From: Nocardia tengchongensis
Lineage (GTDB): Bacteria; Actinomycetota; Actinomycetes; Mycobacteriales; Mycobacteriaceae
Length of the DNA stretch: 64,000 bases
Direction: 5' to 3'
Assembly (NCBI RefSeq): GCF_018362975.1
Contig: NZ_CP074371.1
Span: forward strand, 2,790,001-2,854,000
The notes below the pieces were generated by a model. It saw only the letters and a program-made list of their open reading frames with translations, had not been told where the DNA came from and did no database searches. Both the position numbers and the translations under genes were made by a program. Of this stretch, positions 56,635 to 64,000 are shown one piece after another. The first letter of the stretch is position 1, and each line of letters opens with the position of its first letter.

Positions 56635-57114
56635 TCAGTCGTCGGCGTGCGTGGCGAGCCGCGCCAGCGGCGCCCCGGACAGCCGGTACCCGGTCCACTC
56701 GTGCTGGTGCTCGGCTCCGATGGCCTGGTAGAAGTCGATGCTCGGGGTGTTCCAGGTGAGCACCGACCAGTCCATCCGGGCGTAGCCCTGCTCGACCGCC
56801 TCGCGGGCCAGCGTCGCGAGCAGGCTCTTGCCCAGTCCGTGACCGCGCGCCTCCGGCTTGACGTAGAGATCCTCCAGGTAGATCCCGTGCACGCCCTTCC
56901 AGGTGGAGTAGTTCAGGAACCAGATCGCGCAACCGACCACGCCCTGATCGCTCTCGGCCACGTGGGCGTACAGCGCCGGGTTCGGGCCGAACAGCGCGGT
57001 CTCGAGCTGCTCCTCGGTGAGGGTGCACTCGTCGGGGGCTTTCTCGTAGTCGGCCAGGTCGTGGACGAGTCCCACCAGTGCGGGAACGTCGGCGGGTGTG
57101 GCGCGGCGGATCAT
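56635..57114 (-). CDS. GNAT-family N-acetyltransferase
   Basis: A 159-residue GNAT enzyme: GIYLEDLYVKPEARGHGLGKSLLATLA contains motif A with the acetyl-CoA loop RGHGLGKS, and WNTPSIDFYQAIGA is motif B. The family resembles diamine/thialysine acetyltransferases (Ats/SSAT type). Its ATG overlaps the stop of the upstream phosphatase-like gene (ATGA), so they are coupled. Counterpart of Rv3216. Confidence 0.9.
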   Translation of the reverse strand: MIRRATPADVPALVGLVHDLADYEKAPDECTLTEEQLETALFGPNPALYAHVAESDQGVVGCAIWFLNYSTWKGVHGIYLEDLYVKPEARGHGLGKSLLATLAREAVEQGYARMDWSVLTWNTPSIDFYQAIGAEHQHEWTGYRLSGAPLARLATHADD

Positions 57115-57728
57115 GCGGGAGCCCCTTCCATCGGGTCTAGCGGCGCGACCAGGTTGTGCGCGAGCACGGTGCGCGCGTGGTGATCGTGTCCCAGCACGGT
57201 AACCGCGGCGGTGGACAGGAAGAATCGCCGGCCCTCGACCACCTCGAACTCGGCCCAGCGCGCGATCAGGGCGCGGGAGAAATGGCCGTGCCCGACCAGC
57301 ACCACGTCGCGGGTGGCGAGTTCGGGGATGACGGTGGCCAGCACGTGGTCGGCGCGTTTGCGGACGTGCTCGGCGGATTCGCCCTCGGGCACCGCGCCGG
57401 TCCAGATGGTCCAGCCGGGCGACATCCGCTGGATCTCGGGGGTGGTCAGCCCCTCGTATTCGCCGTAGTCCCACTCCACCAGATCGTCGTCGACGATGAC
57501 GCCGGTGAGCCCGGCCAGTTCGGCGGTGCGCAGGGCGCGCTGCCGGGGACTGCTGAGCACCAAGGGATTCGACAGATCCACGCCGCGCAGCAGTGTTCCG
57601 GCGGACCGCGCCTGGGCCTCACCGATCTCGGTGAGCGGTATGTCGGTGCGCCCGGTGTGGCGTCGCGCGGCCGACCAGGCCGTCTCCCCGTGTCGCAGCA
57701 CTATCAGCCGGAATTCGCCACCGCTCAT
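57111..57728 (-). CDS. Histidine phosphatase (phosphoglycerate mutase-like)
   Basis: A 205-residue histidine phosphatase. The catalytic LRHGETAWSAARRHTGRTD holds the phospho-His, SSPRQRALRTAEL and EWDYGEYEGL supply Arg/Glu, and VLVGHGHFSRAL the second His. It matches Mtb Rv3214 (Gpm2), shown to be an acid phosphatase rather than a mutase. ATG 57728 gives the proper N-terminus; the frame extends to 57752. Confidence 0.9.
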   Translation of the reverse strand: MSGGEFRLIVLRHGETAWSAARRHTGRTDIPLTEIGEAQARSAGTLLRGVDLSNPLVLSSPRQRALRTAELAGLTGVIVDDDLVEWDYGEYEGLTTPEIQRMSPGWTIWTGAVPEGESAEHVRKRADHVLATVIPELATRDVVLVGHGHFSRALIARWAEFEVVEGRRFFLSTAAVTVLGHDHHARTVLAHNLVAPLDPMEGAPA

Positions 57729-57826
57729 GAATTGATCATGCTCCACCGCCACCCCGAATACTCAGCGGGCGGCGGAGAGCCGCCGGAATTGGGCACCCGT
57801 GCCAGCGGTTGGGAGCCCATCCAATT

Positions 57827-57876
57827 CTGGGCGTACCCGGTGAGTTACCCGGAACGTTGCGAAATCAGTTGTCGCG
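57827..57876 (-). repeat. Copy 2 of the 50-bp dispersed repeat
   Basis: Reverse complement of the repeat at 1590-1639, with five substitutions and one inserted base. It lies in the 164-bp gap between the phosphatase gene and the stop of the next minus-strand gene. Confidence 0.7.
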
Positions 57877-57892
57877 ATGGGATTCGAGGGAC

Positions 57893-59114
57893 TCAGGGCC
57901 GGGCGCCGACGCCGTAAACCTCGGTACCCCGGCGCTCCAGGAACGTCGTACCCGACACTCCGAGCGAAATGGGTTCGCCGTGATAGTCGCTGCGCTGCAG
58001 CGGGATTCGGGAGAGCTGGGCGCCGGTGGCGGGATCCAGGATGGCCAGCCCGTCCGGGACCGGGGCGATCAGCTGGCCGGACATCAGTGCGGCGGTGCCG
58101 AGCACATTGTGGGTGCCCCACAGCGGGTCCAGGGTGGTCGGATTCAGCGCGACCAGGGCTTCACCGGTATAGACGAAGAACCCGGTCGACAGGCGCGCGA
58201 CCATGGCGTTCTGGGTGAACGCCGGCATCTGGTGCGTGGCAACCATATTGCCGTTCACGTCGTAGAGCGCGAGAACCGGTGTGGTGGAAGCCGTCCCGGG
58301 TAGGTAGAGCGCGATCCTGGTGTCGGACACCGCGATCACCCGGGCCCCGTCCACCGCGCCGCCCGGCTCGTTGAGCACGTGCGAGCTGTACTCCTCCGGC
58401 GTGGTGCCGTCCTTCGGCGCCGGATTCAGGATGGACAGGCGAGCGGCGGCCTCGTTGGGGCAGCGTTCCAGCACCGCGACCCGGCTCGGCGCCGATGCCG
58501 CCGACAGCAGGTCGCAGCCGCTGCGCGGCTGGGTGTGCGGATTCACCGGGGCGTCCACATAGCCGTATTCGAGGGTGCGGACCATGTCCGAACGCCACAG
58601 CTCGAGCCGCCGCGGCCCCTGCGCCAGCATGTAGGTGCTGTCGGGGGTGAGGGTCACGTGGTTGTCCATGTAACTGGACCGGGCCGCCACCCGAGCGCCG
58701 TTCTCGACATTGAGCAGGTGTCTGGCTGCATCCGCGCTGATCCTTGTAGGTGGCGATGACCGTCCCGAACTGGACCTCGGCCGCGCACAGCGGCAGGTCC
58801 CGCTCGTAGGTCCACACCTGTTCGCCGGTGCGCGGATCCCGCCCGGACACCGTGCCGCCGTCCGCGGTCACGGCGACCCCGCCCACCACCAGCGACCGTT
58901 CCGCCGCCCCGTCCGGCGCGTGCCACAGCTCGGAGACCTGCGACGGCACCGGGTCGGTGGACACCGGGGCGGGGAGGGTGCGGGTGGCGGTGGCGGCGTG
59001 GGTACCCCGAACGCCGCTGGTCAGCACCACGACCACTGTCGCGATCGCCACCAGAGCGGCGATCGCGACAGCAGTGAGAATATCGGCGCGCGTCCGCCGC
59101 TCCGGTGCGAGCAC
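57893..59114 (-). CDS. Rv3212-like exported PQQ/propeller-type protein, frameshifted
   Basis: An anchored protein: residues ~12-33 (ILTAVAIAALVAIATVVVVL) form a signal anchor, and the rest reads as beta-propeller-like blades (VSGRDPRTGEQVWTYE, ALVALNPTTLDPLWGTHN, GLAILDPATGAQLSRIPL). The frame is broken near 58715-58727: the N-terminal 128 residues end GCSQ in one frame and LLNVENGARVAARSSYM continues in the next. Removing one base gives 406 residues, close to Mtb Rv3212 (407). GTG 59114 lies 7 nt after TACTCT. Function unknown; probably outside the membrane. Confidence 0.8.
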
Positions 59115-59141
59115 GACAGCGAGAGTAACCGATCCGAGCGG

Positions 59142-61691
59142 CTAGGCCGAGGCCGCGACCGCGGTGTCGGCCACCGCGACGGCGCCCTCCGTCGCGGAAT
59201 CGGCCTTCTTGCGCCGCGTCCGCTTGACCGGAGCCGTCTCGGAACCGCTTGCCGCGGCACCCGACTCGACCGCCTCGACCTCGGTCTTCGCGGCCGCCTT
59301 CACGGCCTTGCGAACCCGCTTCTTCGGCGCCTCGGCCTCGGCCACGATCTCGCCCTGCGCCGCGGCGGCCTTGGCCTTCGCGGCGCCGACCTTGCCCTTG
59401 ACGGGCTCGGCCGTGCCGTTGGCGGACCCCGCCTCGGCGTCGGCGGCCGCGGTCACGGCCTTGCGGGTCCGCTTGGCCGGGGCCTTCTTCGGAGCCTCGA
59501 CCGGCTCGGCGGCGGCGTCGCCACCGGCCTCGACGACGGCGGCGGTCGCGGCCTTGCGGGTCCGCTTGGCCGGAGCCTTCTTCGGAGCCTCGGCGGACTC
59601 CTCGGCGGCAGCCGCGACGGCGGCCTTGGCGCGGCTCGCCCGCTTCTTCGGCGCGGCCATCGCGGCCTCGCCCGAATCGGCTACGACCGCAGCCGATTCC
59701 ACCGGGGCGGTCTCGGCGACGACCGCGGCCGCCTCCGATCCGGTGGCGGAATCTGCTGCGCCGGTGCCGGATTCGGCCACGGCCTTGGTCCGGCGGGCGC
59801 GCTTCTTGGGCGCTTCGGAGGCCGGAGCCTCGGCGGACACGGTCGCGTCGGCCGGGGCGGCCTCCACGCTCTCCGTGGCGGTGACTTCGGCAGCCTTGCT
59901 GCGACGGGTCCGCTTGCGCGGCGCGGCAGCTTCGGCGGCCTCCACGACGGCGGCGGCCGGAGCCTCCGTGACCGCGGTGGCCTGCACTGCCTCGGCGGCG
60001 ACCGCGACGTCACCGGTGTCGGCCACGACCTCGGCGGGAGCGCTCGCACCGTTGCCGTTCTCGGCGGAACCCTTGCCACGGCGGTTGCGCCGGCGAGTAC
60101 GGCCGGTCTCGGCGGACTCGTCGGCCGCGATCTCCACCGCGGCTTCGGTCTCCACCGAGGTGGTGGCCTGGACGGCGGCGGTCTCGGCACCGTTGGCGCC
60201 ACCCTTGCCGCGCCGGCGGCGACGACGGCGACGGCCGGACTTCTCCGGATCGCCGACGGCCGAATCCGTTTCGGCGGCAGCGGATTCCGTCACTACCGTG
60301 GTGGTGGCGGCCGGGGCCGCGTCCACCTCCGTGCGGCCGCCACGGGTGCGGCGGCGGTTACGGTCGCGGGGAGCGCGGCGTTCGCGTTCGACGACGACGG
60401 CGTCCTCGTCGCGCGGGGCCGGGCCCTTGCGGACGATGCCGGTCACGCCCTGCGGGATGCCGAGTTCCTCGTAGAGGTGCGGGGAGCGGGAGTAGGTCTC
60501 CGCCGGTTCCGGGATGCCGAGGCCGAGGGCCTTGTCGATCATGGCCCAGCGGTTCAGCTCGTCCCAGTCGACCAGGGTGACCGCGACGCCGGTCTTGCCG
60601 GCGCGGCCGGTGCGGCCGATGCGGTGCACGTAGGTCTTCTCGTCCTCCGGGCACTGGTAGTTGACGACGTGGGTGACGTCGTCGATGTCGATGCCGCGGG
60701 CGGCCACGTCGGTGGCGACCAGCACGTCGATCTTGCCCTCGCGGAACTTCTTGAGCGCCTTCTCACGGGCGATCTGCCCGAGGTCGCCGTGCACCGCGCC
60801 GACGGCGAAGCCGCGCTCGGCCAGATCGTCGGCGACCTTCTGCGCGGTCCGCTTGGTGCGCGCGAAAATCATTGTCGCGCCGCGGCTTTCGGCCTGCAGG
60901 ATGCGGGCCACCAGTTCGCTCTTGTCGAGCGCGTGCGCCCGGTAGATAAGCTGCTCGATCCGGTCGTGCACCGCGGACTCGTGGTGCTCCTCGGCGCGAA
61001 TGTGCGTGGGCCGGTTCAGGAAGGTGCGGGCCAGGGTGATGATCGGGCCCGGCATGGTGGCCGAGAACAGCATGGTCTGGCGCTGTTCGGGGACCATGTT
61101 GAGGATCCGCTCGATATCGGGCAGGAAGCCCAGGTCGAGCATTTCGTCGGCCTCGTCGAGGACGAGCACCTCCACCTTGCCCAGGATCAGATGCTGCTGC
61201 TGGGCCAGGTCCAGCAGGCGGCCCGGGGTGCCGACGACCACGTCGACGCCGGCGCGCAGCGCGGCGATCTGGGTGTCGTAGGGGCGGCCGCCGTAGATGG
61301 AGGTCACCCGCACCGGGGTGCCCTGCTCGTCCTTCAGGTACTTGCTGGCGTTCTCGAGATCCTCGGTGACCTGCATGCAGAGCTCGCGGGTCGGCACGAT
61401 GATCAGGGCGCGCGGGGTGCCGTCGAGGGTCTTGGTGCCGGAGCTCGCGGAGGCGATCCGGTTCAGCAGCGGCACACCGAAGCCGAAGGTCTTGCCCATA
61501 CCGGTGCGGGCCTGGCCGATGAGGTCCTCACCGGCCAGCGCGAGCGGCAGGGTGAGTTCCTGAATGGCGAAAGTGCGTTCGATGCCGCGATCGGCGAGGG
61601 CCCGGACGATTTCCGGCCGCACGCCCAATTCGGCGAATGTGGGAGCGAGGTGGGTGTCGTCGAGTTCCGCGGTCAGCAGCGTGTCCGCCAC
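59142..61691 (-). CDS. rhlE: DEAD-box RNA helicase RhlE with histone-like C-terminal tail
   Basis: A 849-residue helicase. The core (to ~430) has the Q motif, ARTGMGKTFGF (I), PTRELCMQV (Ia), VLDEADEML (II), SATMP (III), VATDVAARGIDIDDVTHVVNY (V) and HRIGRTGRAGK (VI). About 400 further residues are Ala/Lys/Arg/Glu-rich, with RRRRRRRRGKGG and repeated KKAPAKRTRKA blocks like histone H1 tails; probably a nucleic-acid-binding, disordered region. The start is uncertain: GTG 61691 has AGGA upstream; a CTG at 61724 has better spacing from AGGAAAGG. Counterpart of Rv3211. Confidence 0.93.
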   Translation of the reverse strand: MADTLLTAELDDTHLAPTFAELGVRPEIVRALADRGIERTFAIQELTLPLALAGEDLIGQARTGMGKTFGFGVPLLNRIASASSGTKTLDGTPRALIIVPTRELCMQVTEDLENASKYLKDEQGTPVRVTSIYGGRPYDTQIAALRAGVDVVVGTPGRLLDLAQQQHLILGKVEVLVLDEADEMLDLGFLPDIERILNMVPEQRQTMLFSATMPGPIITLARTFLNRPTHIRAEEHHESAVHDRIEQLIYRAHALDKSELVARILQAESRGATMIFARTKRTAQKVADDLAERGFAVGAVHGDLGQIAREKALKKFREGKIDVLVATDVAARGIDIDDVTHVVNYQCPEDEKTYVHRIGRTGRAGKTGVAVTLVDWDELNRWAMIDKALGLGIPEPAETYSRSPHLYEELGIPQGVTGIVRKGPAPRDEDAVVVERERRAPRDRNRRRTRGGRTEVDAAPAATTTVVTESAAAETDSAVGDPEKSGRRRRRRRRGKGGANGAETAAVQATTSVETEAAVEIAADESAETGRTRRRNRRGKGSAENGNGASAPAEVVADTGDVAVAAEAVQATAVTEAPAAAVVEAAEAAAPRKRTRRSKAAEVTATESVEAAPADATVSAEAPASEAPKKRARRTKAVAESGTGAADSATGSEAAAVVAETAPVESAAVVADSGEAAMAAPKKRASRAKAAVAAAAEESAEAPKKAPAKRTRKAATAAVVEAGGDAAAEPVEAPKKAPAKRTRKAVTAAADAEAGSANGTAEPVKGKVGAAKAKAAAAQGEIVAEAEAPKKRVRKAVKAAAKTEVEAVESGAAASGSETAPVKRTRRKKADSATEGAVAVADTAVAASA

Positions 61692-61904
61692 ACCCGGTTC
61701 CTGCTCTACGGTGATCTTGCTCAGGTTCTTGCCTTTCCTCGTTATCGCGTCTCGCGCGCACGAGGCGTGGGGCGGACCCGGACGGTCCGCGACAACCACT
61801 TGATCCGGTTTCTCGCCGCTGCGGGATGCCTGTCCCCGGGGGATGGGCGTCGACCTGGCGCGGCGGTGCAGTGCTGCGGATCGGAGTGCGCGCACATTTT
61901 CCAT

Positions 61905-62163
61905 GGACTACGGGTATGAATTACCGCCGTCCGCGGAGATTGTAGCGTGATACGGCCTTCGCCTTGTTTTCCGCCACCGCTAATGTGTGGCGTTATTACG
62001 CTGGTAGGCGCGCATATTCGGTGTCGGCCGGGGGTTTCGCATTGGCGTTAATGATTGTGGCGCACCATAATTCGGGCAGGGGGCGCCTGCGGCCCGGTCG
62101 GCCGGCAGTTGAGTTGCTCACATATGTGATACACCGTGTACCACCATCTGCGAAGGTAGTGCC
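61905..62163. other. Divergent rhlE/hydrolase intergenic region
   Basis: About 260 bp beyond the longest possible rhlE frame, less GC-rich than flanking genes. It should hold both promoters. TACAC-C-GTGTA at 62130-62140 is a short perfect inverted repeat 24 bp before the hydrolase start. No gene is evident. Confidence 0.45.
62130..62140. promoter_or_regulatory. Short palindrome before the alpha/beta hydrolase
   Basis: TACAC-C-GTGTA, flanked by GA and CC, lies 24-34 bp before GTG 62164, where a repressor would block transcription or the leader. Confidence 0.35.
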
Positions 62164-63198
62164 GTGAGCTTGGCAGACACCGTGACAACCGCAGCCCGCA
62201 ACGCGTGGGCCCTGACCTTCGGCGACGGCATCGAGTCCCCGGAACCCACCCCGTCAACGCTGCTGTCCGAGGCGCCGCACCGCGAACTGCGCCGTTACGA
62301 CGGCGCCGGCCCCGACGCCCCGGCCGTGCTGCTGGTGCCGCCGCTGGCCGCGCCCGCCTTCTGCTTCGATCTGCGCCCCGACCAGAGCCTGGCCCGATTC
62401 CTGCTCGAATCCGGCCGCGCCCCTTACCTGGTCGACTACGGCGACATCACCTTCGACGACCGCCGCATGGGCTTCGAGACCTGGATCGACGACATCCTGC
62501 CCGAGGCCATCCGCCAGGTGTCCGCCGACCGCGGCGGCCGCCCGGTGGATCTGGTGGGCTGGTCCATCGGCGGCGTGCTGGCCCTGCTGACCGCCGCGGC
62601 CGACCAGACCCTGCCCATTCGGTCGATCACCGCCGTGGGCGCGCCCTTGAGCTACGACCACATGTTCGGCGCCCGCGAATTGCGTTCGCTGGCCCGCCTC
62701 GACGGCGGCCGCACCGCGACCACCGCCATCCGCGCCCTCGGCGGCGTCTCGGCACAGATCACCCGATTCGCCTACCGCGCCACCGCCTGGAATCGGGAAC
62801 TCGAGCGGCCGCTGTTCATCGCGAGCAATCTCGCCGACACCGCGACCCTGGCCCGGATGGAGACCATCGACCGGTTCCAGAATTCGCTGCCCGGCTATCC
62901 GGGGCGTTTCTACAACCAGCTGTGGGGCCGCTTCATCCTGAACAACGACATCGGCAAGGGCGGTTTGCGGCTGGGTGAGCGCGAGATCGCGCTGGCCGCG
63001 GTCACCCAGCCGGTGTTGCTGGTCGGCGGACCGCAGGACGCGATCACCGCTGCCGCGGCAGTGGCGCACGGGACGAGGACGCTGACCGGTTCGCCGGATG
63101 TGCGGTACGAGACCGCACCCGGTTCTCACCTCGGCATTCTCATCGCCCGCGACACCACGTGGACCTCTCTGGACAAATTCCTGAGCGACCTGGCCTGA
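62164..63198 (+). CDS. Alpha/beta hydrolase, PHA synthase-like
   Basis: A 344-residue alpha/beta hydrolase. PAVLLVPPLAAPAFCFDLRPDQSLARFLLESG and YLVDYGDITFDDRRMGFETWIDDILPEAI follow the N-terminal layout of class III PHA synthases (PhaC). The nucleophile elbow is GWSIGG with Ser, where PhaC has Cys, so an esterase/lipase is more likely than a polymerase. The third residue His is in GSHLGILI. GTG 62164 has GAAGG 8 nt upstream. It sits between rhlE and the ferritin-like gene, an insertion relative to Mtb. Confidence 0.85.
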   Translation: MSLADTVTTAARNAWALTFGDGIESPEPTPSTLLSEAPHRELRRYDGAGPDAPAVLLVPPLAAPAFCFDLRPDQSLARFLLESGRAPYLVDYGDITFDDRRMGFETWIDDILPEAIRQVSADRGGRPVDLVGWSIGGVLALLTAAADQTLPIRSITAVGAPLSYDHMFGARELRSLARLDGGRTATTAIRALGGVSAQITRFAYRATAWNRELERPLFIASNLADTATLARMETIDRFQNSLPGYPGRFYNQLWGRFILNNDIGKGGLRLGEREIALAAVTQPVLLVGGPQDAITAAAAVAHGTRTLTGSPDVRYETAPGSHLGILIARDTTWTSLDKFLSDLA

Positions 63199-63359
63199 TC
63201 TCCCCTTCGGGGTGATGCCCTACCAGGTCCTCCGAGTCGACCGGTAGGTTTGTGAATAACGCTGTGGCACAAAGCCTTTCGAACATTTCGAGAGTACGCC
63301 CGGCGCGCGGCACCCGATGGGTGAATGCGGGTCGTTTTCTGGGGCTAGGGTGGGGACCC

Positions 63360-64000
63360 ATGGGAGCAAACTCGTCCACTGCCCTCGGCGCTGCCGCGGA
63401 GTCCTCCGACGGCCGTATCTCCGCCGAACACCCCGGAGTCACCGACCTGTTCGCGGTCCTCGCCTACGGCGAGATCTCGGCCTTCTACCGCCTCGCCGAA
63501 GAGGCCAAGCTCTCCCCGACGCTGCGCGGGCGGGTGGCCGTGGCCAAGATGGCCGGCAACGAGGCCGAGCATTTCCAGACCCTCGAGCAGGCGCTCGCGG
63601 ACCGCGGCACGGACGTCTTCGACGCGATGGCCCCCTTCGTCCGCGCCCTGGACGCCTATCACGCCTCCACCGACCCCTCCACCTGGCTGGAGTCGATGGT
63701 CAAGTTCTATGTCGGCGACGGTATCGCCGCCGACTTCTACACCGAGATCGCCGGCGCCCTGGCTCCCGAGGTCGCCGACGTGGTGCGCGATGTGCTGGCC
63801 GAGACCAGTTACTCCGAGTTCGTGATCGAGGAGGTGCGCGGCGCGGTCGCGGCGAACCGGTCCGAGCGAGACCGGCTGGCGCTGTGGGGCCGCCGATTGC
63901 TGGGCGAGGCGATCACCCAGGCGCAGTACGTGATGGCGCAGCGCGACGAGCTGACCGAGCTGGTGCTCACCGCGACCGGCGACCTGAACGGCATCGCGAC
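63360..64000 (+). CDS. Ferritin-like fold protein (Rv3210c-like), cut by window edge
   Basis: 213 residues of a helical protein. AYGEISAFYRLAEEAK, AKMAGNEAEHFQTLEQAL (ExxH) and ITQAQYVMAQRDELTE suggest the four-helix ferritin-like bundle related to MiaE-type di-iron proteins. Counterpart of Mtb Rv3210c beside rhlE. ATG 63360 follows TAGGGT by 8 nt, the leaderless arrangement. The C-terminal end lies outside the window. Confidence 0.85.
   Translation, partial: MGANSSTALGAAAESSDGRISAEHPGVTDLFAVLAYGEISAFYRLAEEAKLSPTLRGRVAVAKMAGNEAEHFQTLEQALADRGTDVFDAMAPFVRALDAYHASTDPSTWLESMVKFYVGDGIAADFYTEIAGALAPEVADVVRDVLAETSYSEFVIEEVRGAVAANRSERDRLALWGRRLLGEAITQAQYVMAQRDELTELVLTATGDLNGIA

Noticed and set aside
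59164..60474. Plus-strand 436-codon Ala/Ser/Arg frame
   Set aside because: Antisense to the repetitive rhlE tail; composition mirrors that repeat.

Overview
The window is high-GC actinobacterial DNA. Its gene content and order point to a mycolic-acid-containing relative of Mycobacterium, most likely Nocardia or a close genus. From memory of the M. tuberculosis (Mtb) map, almost every conserved gene has its counterpart between Rv3210c and Rv3262: manB, DUF3499, whiB2, fbiA-fbiB, alkB, sahH, tmk, mtrA-mtrB-lpqB, comF, hpf, desA3 with its reductase, a Tgs3-type acyltransferase, secA1, rsgA, aroA, SRAP, sigH-rshA, TB7.3, pdtaS, whiB1 and rhlE. The segments are rearranged and partly inverted relative to Mtb.

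Left part (1-12950): a partial phosphomannomutase, DUF3499, a zincin-fold protein without its metal ligands, whiB2, the coenzyme F420 genes fbiA and fbiB, a Nudix hydrolase, an FMN riboswitch driving a lone lumazine synthase, a C4-dicarboxylate transporter divergent from a CitA/CitB-type two-component system, alkane hydroxylase alkB without rubredoxin, and S-adenosylhomocysteinase.

Centre-left (12950-31470): four tandem minus-strand genes for small secreted proteins sharing a Cys-pair module, tmk, the MtrA-MtrB-LpqB cell-envelope system, comF, the hibernation factor hpf, a thiolase, a glycine-zipper exported protein and a BluB-type flavoprotein. A lipid island follows: two membrane fatty acid desaturases, their iron-sulfur flavoprotein reductase, DUF6912 and a WS/DGAT-family acyltransferase. 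Matching 15-bp-spaced operator-like repeats precede the reductase and one desaturase.

Centre-right (31470-50900): secA, a small secreted protein, two tandem LuxR-family (LAL) ATPase regulators around a small zinc-ribbon-like gene, a Ddn-type F420 oxidoreductase, rsgA-aroA, an aldehyde dehydrogenase divergent from an SRAP protein, a MarR repressor coupled to an MFS drug exporter, and a YbaK deacylase.

Right part (50900-64000): the thiol-stress sigma factor sigH with a self-type promoter and its anti-sigma factor rshA, the 24-residue ribosomal protein bL37, the biotinylated protein TB7.3, the sensor kinase PdtaS, whiB1 with a CRP-like site, a lipid kinase, a membrane protein, a GNAT enzyme, a phosphoglycerate mutase-like enzyme, a frameshifted exported propeller-like protein, DEAD-box helicase RhlE with a long histone-like tail, an alpha/beta hydrolase and a partial ferritin-like protein.

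Three points stand out. Four conserved genes (secA, rsgA, a LAL regulator and the Rv3212-like gene) carry single-base frameshifts, three of the five in or beside G/C runs, which suggests sequencing or assembly error. Short repeats sit between genes, including one that fills the stop-to-start gap in two operons. About ten genes appear to be leaderless. No CRISPR array, tRNA, rRNA, insertion sequence or prophage was seen.
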